From Mycolicibacter hiberniae (GTDB taxonomy: Bacteria; Actinomycetota; Actinomycetes; Mycobacteriales; Mycobacteriaceae), in the NCBI RefSeq assembly GCF_010729485.1, contig NZ_AP022609.1, forward strand, positions 2,728,001 to 2,792,000: 64,000 bases of DNA, given 5' to 3'. The translations under genes and the position numbers were made by a program. Shown here piece by piece: positions 9,435 through 19,877 of the stretch. The notes beneath the pieces were generated by a model. That model saw nothing but the letters and a program-made list of their open reading frames with translations, did no database searches and was not told where the DNA came from. The stretch's first letter is position 1. Each line of letters opens with the position of its first letter.

Positions 9435-9451
9435 TTCGGCCGGCGGCCGAA
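9435..9451 (-). other. Stem-loop inside the mycolate operon
   Basis: TTCGGCC, loop GGC, GGCCGAA: a perfect seven-base-pair hairpin in the 54-base gap between the ketosynthase stop and the mmaA2-like start. This is the longest internal gap of the operon. It could tune read-through or mark an RNA cleavage point. Confidence 0.4.
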
Positions 9452-9477
9452 AGCGTCCCCCTCCCCTTGCTTAGGTC

Positions 9478-10740
9478 CTAGTACCTTCCGAACGCCAGTG
9501 CCACGTTGTGACCGCCGAACCCGAAGGAATTGCTGATCGCGAAGTGGTAGTCGCCTGTTCGCACGTCGGTGGCGACGACATCCAAGTCGATCTCGGGGTC
9601 CAGATGGCGCAGGTTGAGCGTCGGCGGGACCACGCCGTCCCGCAACGCCAGGACGGTGAGGATCGACTCCACCGCCCCCACCGCGCCGACCGAATGCCCC
9701 AGCGCCGACTTGGGTGCGTACACCGCCGGCCGGTGAGCTCCCATGGCGTTGTTGATCGCCTGGGCCTCGGCGAGGTCGCCGATTCGAGTTCCGGTCGCAT
9801 GCGCGTTGATGTGGTCGATATCGGTGGCGGCCAGCCCGGCAAGCTCGATCGCCCGGGTGATGGCATGTCCGGCCCGCTCCCCCGTCGGATCGGGCGCCAC
9901 GATGTGGTAGCCGTCCGAGGTGATTCCGGCGCCCATCAGCCGGCCCAGAATCGTGGCGCCACGCGCCTTGGCGTGCGCCAAGGTCTCGATGACCATCAAC
10001 GCGCCCGCCTCGCCGAAGACGAACCCGTTGCGGGCGGCGTCGAAAGGGCGGCAGGCGCCCGCCGGGTCGTCGTTGGTGGTCGACAACACGATGCGCATCG
10101 CGGCGAATCCGGCGATGGGAACGGCCTCGATCTTGGTCTCGACTCCGCCACAGATCGCGATGTCCGCTTCGTCGTGGACGATGTTGCGCCAGGCTTGGGC
10201 GATACCCTCGGCACCGGAGGCACACGCCGAGATCGGGGTGAAAACACCGGCTTTGGCTCCGCGCTCCAGCCCGACCGCCGCGGCGGCCGCATTGGGCATG
10301 TACTTCTGCACCCCCAGTGGCGAAACTCGCTTCATGCCGCTTTCGACCATGCCCTGGTAGCCCCAGACAAGTTCCTCCGGCGAGCCGAGACCGGTGCCGA
10401 TCGACACCAGCAGCCGGCGCGGGTCCACTTCCGGCGCGCCGGCATTCGCCCAGACCCGGCGCCCCAGGACAACCGCCATCTTCTGCAGATAGGACAGTCG
10501 GTGCAATTCCTTGCGGTTCAACTCGTGGTCGAAGTCCTCCAGCAGATGCCCGCCGATACGCACTGGGAGGTCGAACCGCTCGACGAACGGGTCGTCGAGT
10601 TTGCGAATCCCGCTCTGGCCGTCCAGGAGTTTCTTCCAGGTCTCCTCGGCGTCCGGGGACAGCGCGGTTGTCATCGCGACGCCGGTGACCACCACCTCGG
10701 GGAGGCCGTTTCCGGTGGAAAGCCGGGTCTGTCGGGCCAT
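9478..10740 (-). CDS. Beta-ketoacyl-ACP synthase, KasB-like
   Basis: A FAS-II condensing enzyme that adds two carbons from malonyl-AcpM to a growing meromycolate. At 420 residues it is full length. The catalytic triad is intact: C173 in SACASG, H314 in NAHATGT and H349 in KSALGHS. Long stretches match KasB rather than generic FabF, for example the [12 protein letters not shown] region near 24-35, [14 protein letters not shown] near 199-212 and the end [15 protein letters not shown]. It lies between methyltransferase genes, 23 bases after the mmaA1-like stop, with a GAGG site upstream. The classical kasA-kasB pair lies elsewhere in mycobacteria, so this is probably an extra paralogue dedicated to this operon. 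Confidence 0.88.
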   Translation of the reverse strand: MARQTRLSTGNGLPEVVVTGVAMTTALSPDAEETWKKLLDGQSGIRKLDDPFVERFDLPVRIGGHLLEDFDHELNRKELHRLSYLQKMAVVLGRRVWANAGAPEVDPRRLLVSIGTGLGSPEELVWGYQGMVESGMKRVSPLGVQKYMPNAAAAAVGLERGAKAGVFTPISACASGAEGIAQAWRNIVHDEADIAICGGVETKIEAVPIAGFAAMRIVLSTTNDDPAGACRPFDAARNGFVFGEAGALMVIETLAHAKARGATILGRLMGAGITSDGYHIVAPDPTGERAGHAITRAIELAGLAATDIDHINAHATGTRIGDLAEAQAINNAMGAHRPAVYAPKSALGHSVGAVGAVESILTVLALRDGVVPPTLNLRHLDPEIDLDVVATDVRTGDYHFAISNSFGFGGHNVALAFGRY

Positions 10741-10763
10741 CTGAGCGCCTCGCTTCCGAACGG

Positions 10764-12543
<1,780 letters not shown>

Positions 12544-12717
12544 ATTTTTCCTCCGCTGAGAGTGCGGGCGCCGGCATGGGCGGAATGCCGTTGCGCCGTG
12601 ATCGCGGGCCCCGACACCCTCGCCAACACGGCCGACCGATACCGGACGACCGGACACACGGATTCCCCGGCAACGAACTCGTCAAACCCGACAGTAGCCG
12701 CAAATCGAGGTCGAGCG

Positions 12718-12740
12718 GTGGCCGAATTGTGTCCGGCCAC
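12718..12740 (-). terminator. Stem-loop after folD and the membrane-protein gene
   Basis: GTGGCCG (12718-12724) pairs with CGGCCAC (12734-12740) across a nine-base AT-rich loop. It begins 27 bases beyond the DUF3017-like stop, in the 224-base gap that also holds the promoter of the mycolate operon. No U-tract is seen. Confidence 0.4.
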
Positions 12741-12767
12741 AACAATTGTCAGGCCGGTAAATAATGG

Positions 12768-13058
12768 CTAGCTGGTCCCGAGCGGGTCGATCGTCGCGGC
12801 CACGTAGAGCATCACCGTCGCCGCCGTCGTCATGGTGGCGAAATCCAGGCCCCGGTCGCGCAGCACCAGCAGACCTGCCCGGTCCTCGGACAGGACCAGC
12901 CGCAACACGGCCGCCACCCCGGTCCCGATTCCGATCAGCAGCGCTCCGCGCCGCCAGAAATTCGCCCCGGCCAGCACGAACGCCACGGTGAAGATCAAGC
13001 CGACCAGCAGGATCGGCCACTGTGCGGCGATCACCCTGCGGACAGCTGCGAGCTTCAT
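12768..13058 (-). CDS. Small integral membrane protein, DUF3017-like (Rv3355c-like)
   Basis: 96 residues with three predicted membrane helices: roughly 14-31 ([17 protein letters not shown]), 37-55 ([20 protein letters not shown]) and 72-90 ([19 protein letters not shown]). Function unknown. Its ATG overlaps the folD stop (ATGA), so the two genes are translationally coupled. The same arrangement occurs in M. tuberculosis (Rv3355c beside folD), suggesting conserved linkage. Confidence 0.8.
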   Translation of the reverse strand: MKLAAVRRVIAAQWPILLVGLIFTVAFVLAGANFWRRGALLIGIGTGVAAVLRLVLSEDRAGLLVLRDRGLDFATMTTAATVMLYVAATIDPLGTS

Positions 13059-13903
13059 CGCGTGCTCTCGACCCGTTCCACGACGTTGGTCAGCAGGAAC
13101 GCCCGAGTCAGCGGCCCCACCCCGCCGGGGTTGGGCGACACGTGGCCGGCGACCTCCCACACGTCCGGGTGCACGTCACCGACCAGGCCGGCCTCGGTAC
13201 GCGACACCCCGACATCGACGACGGCCGCGCCCGGGCGCACCATATCGGCGGTCAGCATGTGCGGCACTCCGACCGCGGCGACGATGATGTCGGCCTGGCG
13301 GGTCAGCGCCGGCAGATCGCGAGTTCCGGTGTGGCACAGCGTCACGGTGGCGTTCTCCGACCGGCGGGTCAGCAACAGCCCCAGTGGGCGCCCCACCGTC
13401 ACGCCGCGCCCGATCACCACCACGTGGGCGCCGGCTATGGGCACCTCGTAACGGCGCAGCAGGTGCACGATCCCGCGCGGCGTGCACGGCAGCGCCGCCG
13501 GAGTGCCGAGCACGAGCCGGCCCAGGTTGGTCGGGTGCAGCCCGTCGGCGTCCTTGGCCGGGTCGACCCGCTCGAGTGCGGCGTTCTCGTCGAGGTGCTT
13601 GGGCAGCGGCAGCTGCACGATGTAGCCGGTGCACTCGTCGTTGGCGTTGAGCTCGTCGATGGTGTCGTTCAGCTGGGCCGGACTGGCATCGGCCGGCAGA
13701 TCGCGGCGTATCGAGTTGATGCCGACCTTGGCGCAGTCGGCGTGCTTGCCGCGCACGTAGGCCTGCGAGCCGGGGTCGTCGCCCACCAGGACGGTGCCGA
13801 GCCCCGGCGTGCGCCCGGCCGCGGACAGCGCCGCCACCCGGGCCTGAAGGTCGACGAAAATCTCGTCGCGCGTGGCCTTGCCGTCCAACGTGATCGCACC
13901 CAC
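13055..13903 (-). CDS. folD: Bifunctional methylene-tetrahydrofolate dehydrogenase/cyclohydrolase
   Basis: Interconverts 5,10-methylene- and 10-formyl-tetrahydrofolate with NADP, feeding purines, formyl-Met-tRNA and methyl groups. It has 282 residues from the GTG start used here ([15 protein letters not shown]). The catalytic YVRGKHADC region is present, followed by [10 protein letters not shown], the [10 protein letters not shown] signature, a [11 protein letters not shown] nucleotide-binding turn and the C-terminal [12 protein letters not shown]. An in-frame ATG nine bases upstream (MCGV...) is the alternative start; the GTG gives the length I recall for M. tuberculosis FolD. The stop overlaps the next gene by ATGA. 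Confidence 0.95.
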   Translation of the reverse strand: MGAITLDGKATRDEIFVDLQARVAALSAAGRTPGLGTVLVGDDPGSQAYVRGKHADCAKVGINSIRRDLPADASPAQLNDTIDELNANDECTGYIVQLPLPKHLDENAALERVDPAKDADGLHPTNLGRLVLGTPAALPCTPRGIVHLLRRYEVPIAGAHVVVIGRGVTVGRPLGLLLTRRSENATVTLCHTGTRDLPALTRQADIIVAAVGVPHMLTADMVRPGAAVVDVGVSRTEAGLVGDVHPDVWEVAGHVSPNPGGVGPLTRAFLLTNVVERVESTR

Positions 13904-14014
13904 GCCGCACATTGTGGCATGAAGCCGCCAGGTTACGGCCTGTCGTATGCGCCCACCCCGCGTGTTCGGCCCCGCAGGGCCACCACGGCGGCGGGTCACT
14001 TGTAGGCTCCCGCT

Positions 14015-15199
14015 ATGGCTGCTCCCGACGTCTTCAGTCCCGCCAAACTCGGTCCGCTCACCCTGCGCAACCGGATCATCAAGGCGGCGACGTTCGAGAA
14101 CCGCACGCCGGATGCGTTGGTCTCCGATGACCTCGTCGAATACCACCGGCTGCCGGCCGCCGGCGGGGTGGGCATGACGACGGTGGCCTACTGTGCGGTC
14201 TCCCGGGGCGGGCGCACCTCCAACGACGGGCTGTGGATGCGCCCCGAGGCCATCGCCGGGCTGCGGCGGCTCACCGACGCCGTGCACGCCGAGGGCGCCC
14301 TGGCCAGTGCTCAGATCGGTCACGCCGGCCCGGTCGCCGACGCCCGCTCCAACGGCGCGCGCGCCCTGGCCCCGGTGCGGTTCTTCAACCCGATCGGCAT
14401 GCGCTTCGCCAAGAAGGCCACCCGCGGCGACATCGACGAGGTGATCGCCCAGCACGCCGACGCCGCCCGCTATGCCCTCGACGCCGGGTTCGACGCCGTC
14501 GAGATCCATCTCGGCCACAACTACCTGGCGAGTTCGTTTCTCAGCCCGCTGATCAACCGCCGCTCCGATGAGTTCGGCGGATCGCTGGCCAACCGGGCCA
14601 AGGTGGCCCGTGGCATCGTGGCGGCGGTGCATCGCGCGGTCGGCGGCCAGATCGCAGTGACGGCCAAGCTGAACATGACCGATGGGGTCCGCGGAGGTAT
14701 CAGCCTCGACGAGGCGCTGACCACCGCGAAGTGGCTGCAGGACGACGGCGGCCTGGACGCGTTGGAGCTGACCGCCGGCAGCTCGCTGGTCAATCCGATG
14801 TACCTGTTCCACGGCGACGCCCCGGTGAAGGAGTTCGCCAAGGTCTTTCCGCCGCCGTTGAGCTGGGGCATGCGGCTGACCGGCAAGAAATTCCTGCGTT
14901 ACTACCCCTATACCGACGCCTACCTGCTGGAGCACGCCCGACTGTTCCGCGCCGAACTGTCGATGCCGCTGATCCTGCTGGGCGGCATCACCAACCGCGC
15001 CACGATGGATCTGGCCATGGCCGAGGGCTTCGAATTCGTCGCGATGGCCCGGGCGCTGCTGGCCGAGCCGGACCTGGTCAACCGGATCGCCGCGGAGCCA
15101 TCCACGCAGTCGGACTGCATCCACTGCAACCGGTGCATGCCGACGATCTACCGGCGCACGCAATGCGTCATTACCGGCGCACCGGACGCAACTCGCTAG
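14015..15199 (+). CDS. Old-yellow-enzyme-family NADH:flavin oxidoreductase with a cysteine cluster (Rv3359-like)
   Basis: A 394-residue FMN TIM-barrel oxidoreductase reducing an unknown enone or related substrate. Family marks are the N-terminal [49 protein letters not shown] and the phosphate-binding [23 protein letters not shown]. Near the C-terminus [10 protein letters not shown] is followed nine residues after its third Cys by another Cys. This matches the 4Fe-4S ligands of the dienoyl-CoA reductase/trimethylamine dehydrogenase branch, but the protein stops there and lacks that branch's C-terminal FAD/NAD domains. The gene stands alone, 100 bases from folD. Confidence 0.85.
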   Translation: MAAPDVFSPAKLGPLTLRNRIIKAATFENRTPDALVSDDLVEYHRLPAAGGVGMTTVAYCAVSRGGRTSNDGLWMRPEAIAGLRRLTDAVHAEGALASAQIGHAGPVADARSNGARALAPVRFFNPIGMRFAKKATRGDIDEVIAQHADAARYALDAGFDAVEIHLGHNYLASSFLSPLINRRSDEFGGSLANRAKVARGIVAAVHRAVGGQIAVTAKLNMTDGVRGGISLDEALTTAKWLQDDGGLDALELTAGSSLVNPMYLFHGDAPVKEFAKVFPPPLSWGMRLTGKKFLRYYPYTDAYLLEHARLFRAELSMPLILLGGITNRATMDLAMAEGFEFVAMARALLAEPDLVNRIAAEPSTQSDCIHCNRCMPTIYRRTQCVITGAPDATR

Positions 15200-15209
15200 A
15201 GTTGACTCG

Positions 15210-17858
15210 ATGAGTCACCCAGCCCCGCCGGTGCTGACCGTCCGCTACGACGGGTCGCAAGGCACGTTCTCCGCTGGCCACGACGTGGTCATCGGGCGTG
15301 ATTTGCGGGCCGACGTCCGCATCCCCCATCCGCTGGTCTCGCGGGCGCACCTGCTGCTGCGCTTCGAGCAGGGCCGGTGGCTCGGGATCGACAACGGCTC
15401 CCTGAACGGGATCTACGTCAACGGGCAGCGGGTGCCGGTCCTCGACATCCGCGACGGACAGGCCGTCAACCTGGGCAACCCGGACGGGCCCCGGCTGTCC
15501 TTCGAAATAGGCCGGCACCAGGGCCACGCCGGCCGGCCTCCGCAGACCGTCTCCCTTCAGGTTCCGCAGCCGGGCATCGCGCGCCCGGGCCGACCGGCGC
15601 CGCCGCCGGGCCGGCCCGTGCCGGCCGACCACACGCCCTACGCCGAGCCGCGCCCGGCCGGGCATGTTCAGCCGCCGCCCTACCGGCCGCCGACCGGACC
15701 GGCACCGTACCCGCCACCGCCGGCACCGCCGCGGCCACCGGCCTACCAGCCCGCTCCGCTGGGTCCGGCCGCAGACGCGGCACTACGCCCCGGCTATGCG
15801 CCGCCAGCGCCCCCCGCGGAGCCGTTCGGCCCGCACCAGCCGGCCACCCGGATGGCACCGGTGTCGTCGACACCCCCGGATGCGGGCAACCTCGCCACCC
15901 GGATGGTCGACATCCTGCGCCCGTCGTCGGCCGCGGCGCCGAACGCGCCGGCCGGGGCACTGACCATCGGCCGTGCCACCGACAACGACATCGTGATCTC
16001 CGACGTGCTGGCCTCCCGGCACCACGCCATGCTGGTTCCCACCCCGCTGGGCACCGAGATCCGGGACAGCCGCAGCATCAACGGAACATTCGTCAACAGC
16101 GTCCGGATCGGCTCGGCGATCCTGACCGAGGGCGACATCGTCACCATCGGCAACGTCGACCTGGAGTTCACCGGCGGCACCCTGCAGCGGCGCACCGAAG
16201 CCGCCGGGCGCGCCGGCGGCCTGGAGGCCCGCGACCTGTGCTTCGACGTCGAAGGCGGCAAGCGCCTGATCAACGACGTGTCGCTGACCGCCCGGCCGGG
16301 CACCCTGACCGCGATCATCGGCGGTTCGGGGGCGGGCAAGACGACGCTGGCCCGGTTGATCGCCGGCTACACGCGCCCCAGCAAGGGGTCGATCACCTTC
16401 GAGGGCCATAACATCCACACCGAGTACGCATCGCTGCGCAGCCGGATCGGGATGGTGCCCCAGGACGACGTGGTGCACCGTCAGTTGACCGTCAACCAGG
16501 CGTTGGGCTACGCCGCCGAGCTTCGACTGCCGCCCGACAGCAGCCAGGCCGACCGCGACCAGGCCGTGGCGCGGGTTCTCGAAGAACTCGAGCTGACCAA
16601 GCACGCCGACACCAGGGTGGACAAGCTCTCCGGCGGTCAGCGCAAGCGGGCGTCGGTGGCTCTGGAGCTGTTGACCGGCCCCTCGCTGCTGCTCCTCGAC
16701 GAACCGACATCGGGCCTGGACCCGGCCCTGGACCGCCAGGTGATGCTGATGCTGCGGTCCCTGGCCGACGCGGGCCGGGTGGTGCTGGTGGTCACCCACT
16801 CGACCTCCTACCTCGATGTGTGCGACCAGATCCTGTTGATGGCACCCGGCGGCAAGACCGCGTTCATCGGTCCGCCCGACCAGGTGGAAAGCGCGTTGGG
16901 CACCCGCAACTGGGCCGATATCTTCGCCAACGTCGGCGCCGACCCCGACGAAGCCAACCGACGCTTCCTGGAGCGCGAAGGCAATCGGCGCGCCGCCCCG
17001 GACCCGGCCACGCCCCCCAGTGACCTCGGCAGCCCACCGGCTACCAACGTGCTCAAGCAGCTGTCGACCATCGCGCGCCGCCAGATACGGCTGGTGATCT
17101 CCGATCGCGGCTACTCGGTCTTCCTGGCGCTGCTGCCGTTCATCGTCGGATTGCTGTCGCTGACTGTGGAAGGCAGCCACGGACTGGGGATGCCCGGGCC
17201 CGACGCGCCCACCGAGCCGCGCTACGTCATGGTGCTGCTCAACATCGGCGCGGTGTTCATGGGCACCGCGCTGACCATCCGAGATCTGATCGGCGAACGG
17301 CCCATCTTCAAGCGAGAACAGGCGGTGGGCCTGTCCACCACCGCCTACCTCATGGCCAAAGTCGCGGTGTTCTGCGCATTCGCCACGGTGCAGGCCGCCA
17401 TCGCGACCACCATCGTGGTGCTGGGCAAGGGCGGGCCGACCCAGGGCGCGCTGCTGCTCGGCAGCGCGAACTTCGAGCTGTTCCTGACGGTGGCCGGAAC
17501 CTGCGTGGCTTCGGCGCTGCTCGGACTGTTGCTGTCGTCGTTCGCGGAGTCCAATGAGCAGATCATGCCGATGCTGGTGGTGTCGATCATGTCGCAGCTC
17601 GTGCTGTCCAGCGGCATGATCCCGGTCGGCGGCCGGATGGGGCTCGACCAGTTGTCCTGGCTGACCCCGGCGCGCTGGGGTTATGCGGCGGGAGCCTCGA
17701 CGGTCGACCTCAACACGGTGGTCAATGTGCCGCAGGTTCCCAAGGACCAGTTGTGGGACCACACCAGGGGCACCTGGCTCAAAGACATGGCCATGATCTG
17801 TCTGCTGTCGGTGCTCTACACCAGCGGGGTGTGGTGGAAGATCCGGCTCAAGCGCTGA
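15210..17858 (+). CDS. FHA-domain ABC transporter, ATPase and permease in one chain (Rv1747-like)
   Basis: 882 residues, inner membrane. Domains: FHA1 (about 20-100), Pro-rich linker (105-225), FHA2 (about 250-325), ABC ATPase with Walker [10 protein letters not shown] (371-379), signature LSGGQ (473-477) and Walker B LLLLDEP (493-499), then an ABC-2 permease with about six helices (about 630-880). Rv1747 is bound and phosphorylated by PknF through its FHA domain and is linked to export of cell-envelope lipids/PIMs. Two linker threonines sit in identical ATRM motifs (212-215 and 229-232), likely kinase sites. No Ser/Thr kinase gene adjoins here, unlike Rv1746-Rv1747. Confidence 0.9.
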   Translation: MSHPAPPVLTVRYDGSQGTFSAGHDVVIGRDLRADVRIPHPLVSRAHLLLRFEQGRWLGIDNGSLNGIYVNGQRVPVLDIRDGQAVNLGNPDGPRLSFEIGRHQGHAGRPPQTVSLQVPQPGIARPGRPAPPPGRPVPADHTPYAEPRPAGHVQPPPYRPPTGPAPYPPPPAPPRPPAYQPAPLGPAADAALRPGYAPPAPPAEPFGPHQPATRMAPVSSTPPDAGNLATRMVDILRPSSAAAPNAPAGALTIGRATDNDIVISDVLASRHHAMLVPTPLGTEIRDSRSINGTFVNSVRIGSAILTEGDIVTIGNVDLEFTGGTLQRRTEAAGRAGGLEARDLCFDVEGGKRLINDVSLTARPGTLTAIIGGSGAGKTTLARLIAGYTRPSKGSITFEGHNIHTEYASLRSRIGMVPQDDVVHRQLTVNQALGYAAELRLPPDSSQADRDQAVARVLEELELTKHADTRVDKLSGGQRKRASVALELLTGPSLLLLDEPTSGLDPALDRQVMLMLRSLADAGRVVLVVTHSTSYLDVCDQILLMAPGGKTAFIGPPDQVESALGTRNWADIFANVGADPDEANRRFLEREGNRRAAPDPATPPSDLGSPPATNVLKQLSTIARRQIRLVISDRGYSVFLALLPFIVGLLSLTVEGSHGLGMPGPDAPTEPRYVMVLLNIGAVFMGTALTIRDLIGERPIFKREQAVGLSTTAYLMAKVAVFCAFATVQAAIATTIVVLGKGGPTQGALLLGSANFELFLTVAGTCVASALLGLLLSSFAESNEQIMPMLVVSIMSQLVLSSGMIPVGGRMGLDQLSWLTPARWGYAAGASTVDLNTVVNVPQVPKDQLWDHTRGTWLKDMAMICLLSVLYTSGVWWKIRLKR

Positions 17859-17859
17859 G

Positions 17860-18429
17860 TCAGGAGTCCTCCCCGCTGTCCAGCCGCAGCCCGCGGGCGG
17901 CGGCGTAGGCCAGTGCCTGGGTGATGTCGATCCGAGTGCCGGTCAACGACGCCGTGGTCCACAGCGTCGGGTCGACTCGCGCGCCCCGCAGGTCCGCCTC
18001 GTCGAGTCGGGTGCCGATGGTCCGTGCCCCCGCCAGGTCTGCGCCCCGCAGCACCGCCTTGCGCAGATCCGCCTCCACCAGGTTGGCTTCGACCAGCCGG
18101 CAGCCGCTCAGGTCCAGCTGCCGCAGATCGGCGCCGCCGAGCCCGGCCAGGGTGAAGTCCACCTCCTCGACCACCAGTGGGCGCATACGGCACTGCGCGA
18201 ATTGCGAGCCGAGCATGCTGCAGCCGAAGAACTGCGCATGCCACAGCGAGGTCCGCTCGAAGCGGCAATTGCGGAACGCCGACCCCCGGTGCACCGATGC
18301 GCGCAGGTCGGCGCCGGTGAAGTCGCAGTCGTCGAACACCACCCGTTCGGTGCGCAACTCCGAGAGGTCGGCATCGCGAAAGTCGTGGCCGGCAAACGCC
18401 CGCCCGGACCAGTCCAGGGCCGCGCTCAA
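17860..18429 (-). CDS. mfpA: Pentapeptide-repeat protein MfpA
   Basis: A right-handed quadrilateral beta-helix that mimics DNA and binds DNA gyrase, giving low-level fluoroquinolone protection. About 189 residues from the TTG start proposed here, which overlaps the GTPase stop; M. tuberculosis MfpA has 183. Pentapeptide units of A(D/N)LxX type run almost throughout, such as ADLSE, CDFTG, ADLRA, ANLVE, ADLRK and ADLAG, with the central proline kink region RPLVVEEVDF. It is the last gene of the five-gene conservon. A CTG at 18417 is an alternative start. The stop is one base from the FHA/ABC gene's stop (convergent). Confidence 0.9.
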   Translation of the reverse strand: MSAALDWSGRAFAGHDFRDADLSELRTERVVFDDCDFTGADLRASVHRGSAFRNCRFERTSLWHAQFFGCSMLGSQFAQCRMRPLVVEEVDFTLAGLGGADLRQLDLSGCRLVEANLVEADLRKAVLRGADLAGARTIGTRLDEADLRGARVDPTLWTTASLTGTRIDITQALAYAAARGLRLDSGEDS

Positions 18430-19040
18430 GCCTGCGGCGCCAGCGCCGACAACGCGTATTCGCTGATCGCGATGAGGGCGTCGCGGGCCGACCGGGAGTC
18501 GCGCGCGTCGACGCTGATCACCGGGATGGCGTCGGGCAGCGCCAGGGCCTGGCGCACCTCGGCGGCCGGGTAACGCGGCGCGCCGTCGAACTCGTTGACC
18601 GCGATCAGAAAAGGCAGCTTGCGGTGCTCGAAGAAGTCGACGGCGGCGAAACTGTCTTCCAACCGGCGGCAGTCCACCAGAATGATGGCGCCGATCGCGC
18701 CGCGTACCAAGTCGTCCCACATGAACCAGAACCGGCGCTGGCCGGGCGTACCGAACAGGTACAGCACCAGGTCGTCGGCGAGCGTGATGCGGCCGAAATC
18801 CATCGCCACCGTGGTGGTCCGCTTGTCCGGCGTGGCCTCCAGGCCGTCGACACCGAGCGAGGCGTCGGTGACCAGCGCCTCGGTGCGCAGCGGCATGATC
18901 TCTGAGACCGTGCCGACGAACGTGGTCTTGCCGACGCCGAATCCGCCCGCGATGACGATCTTCGTCGAGGCCGCACCTTTCGGGGCTGCCGGCCTGTCCG
19001 GGCGCCTCTCTGGGGGCCTATCCGAGGGCTCGTAGGCCAC
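18426..19040 (-). CDS. mfpB: Ras-like GTPase of the conservon (MfpB)
   Basis: A 204-residue small GTP-binding protein (DUF258/conservon family). P-loop GGFGVGKTT is at about 32-40, the switch-II-like FGTPGQRRFW follows the middle strand, and NEFDG stands in for NKxD. MfpB is reported to work with MfpA at DNA gyrase. GTG start ([10 protein letters not shown]) overlapping the DUF742 gene by 23 bases. Its stop overlaps mfpA, so their output is likely coupled. No lipidation motif is visible, so membrane attachment would have to come from partners. Confidence 0.9.
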   Translation of the reverse strand: MAYEPSDRPPERRPDRPAAPKGAASTKIVIAGGFGVGKTTFVGTVSEIMPLRTEALVTDASLGVDGLEATPDKRTTTVAMDFGRITLADDLVLYLFGTPGQRRFWFMWDDLVRGAIGAIILVDCRRLEDSFAAVDFFEHRKLPFLIAVNEFDGAPRYPAAEVRQALALPDAIPVISVDARDSRSARDALIAISEYALSALAPQA

Positions 19041-19422
19041 GAAGCGTCCTTCCTATCAGGTCTCGGCGTTCGTCATGGGTGGATGCCTCGGTCAGTGTGG
19101 CACGCACCCGTAGGTATCCCGACGTGACCAGGTCCCCCACCAGGACGCGGGCCACGCCCAGGGGCAGGTTCAGCCGAGCGGAGATCTCGGCGAGCGACGG
19201 AGCCGCCTGACATAGTTCGACGATCCGCCCACGCGGATCGCTGAGCGGCCATTGATGGGGCGGAGCCGTCGGTAGTGCCTGCAACGGGGCTTCCAGCGGC
19301 AGGGGAACCTCGGTGTGGGTTCTGCCGGCGGTCAGCGTGTAGGGACGCACCAGATTGGGCTCAGTTTCCAGGGGCTGCGGCGCGTTTCGGCGCGCCCACC
19401 CCGCGGGGCTGTCCGTCATCAT
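19018..19422 (-). CDS. DUF742 conservon protein
   Basis: 134 residues. DUF742 proteins occur with roadblock proteins and Ras-like GTPases in actinobacterial conservons. The C-terminal half ([31 protein letters not shown]) reads as a winged helix-turn-helix. The N-terminal half is Pro-rich and contains [13 protein letters not shown], typical of the family. The ATG overlaps the roadblock stop (ATGA) and the 3' end overlaps the GTPase start. The role is probably scaffolding or DNA contact; not established from sequence. Confidence 0.85.
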   Translation of the reverse strand: MMTDSPAGWARRNAPQPLETEPNLVRPYTLTAGRTHTEVPLPLEAPLQALPTAPPHQWPLSDPRGRIVELCQAAPSLAEISARLNLPLGVARVLVGDLVTSGYLRVRATLTEASTHDERRDLIGRTLRGLRALG

Positions 19423-19877
19423 TCACCGGCACCTCCCGTGGGGGTGCCCCGCGACGGGGCCGCGCGGCGCGACGACTGGACCACTGCTCCGACTCGTTCC
19501 ACCAGGATCGCCATCTCGTAGCCGATCTGCCCGATGTCACTGGAGGTACTGGCCAGCGTCGCCAGGTGCGAGCCGTCCCCGACCCGCATCAGCAGCAGGT
19601 AGCCGTGCTCCATCTCCACCACCGACTGCAGTACCCGGCCGCCCTCGAAGAGCTGCGAGGCACCGGTTGCCAGGCTGGCCAGGCCGGACGCGACAGCGGC
19701 CAACTGGTCGGCCCGCTCGGTGGGCAGGTGCTCGCTGGCCGCGACGGTCAGACCATCGACGGACACCAGCACCGCGTGCGCCACCCCGGGGACCTCGCGC
19801 GCGAAGTTCGACACCAGCCAATCCAGGGAGGCGTCGGCGCTACGGCGGTGTCCGGTGGGGTCGGTGGGGAAAGTCAT
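19419..19877 (-). CDS. Roadblock/LC7-domain protein of the conservon
   Basis: 152 residues. One roadblock/LC7 domain spans about 15-125 ([27 protein letters not shown] and [19 protein letters not shown]). Such proteins act as GTPase-activating or docking partners of MglA/Ras-like GTPases, here presumably the one encoded two genes downstream. The start overlaps the kinase stop and the stop overlaps the DUF742 start by four bases, typical of these operons. The C-terminal 25 residues are Ser/Arg/Gly-rich and probably disordered. M. tuberculosis has the equivalent gene in the same order. Confidence 0.87.
   Translation of the reverse strand: MTFPTDPTGHRRSADASLDWLVSNFAREVPGVAHAVLVSVDGLTVAASEHLPTERADQLAAVASGLASLATGASQLFEGGRVLQSVVEMEHGYLLLMRVGDGSHLATLASTSSDIGQIGYEMAILVERVGAVVQSSRRAAPSRGTPTGGAGE

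Noticed and set aside
13055..15163. A 702-codon minus-strand reading frame covering folD and the whole opposite strand of the flavin oxidoreductase gene
   Set aside because: Only its folD part has homology. The rest is a GC-rich shadow of the plus-strand gene, which has clear family motifs.
15783..17762. A 659-codon minus-strand frame opposite the FHA/ABC gene
   Set aside because: Composition is His/Gln/Gly/Arg-rich and typical of antisense frames in high-GC DNA, with no recognisable motif.
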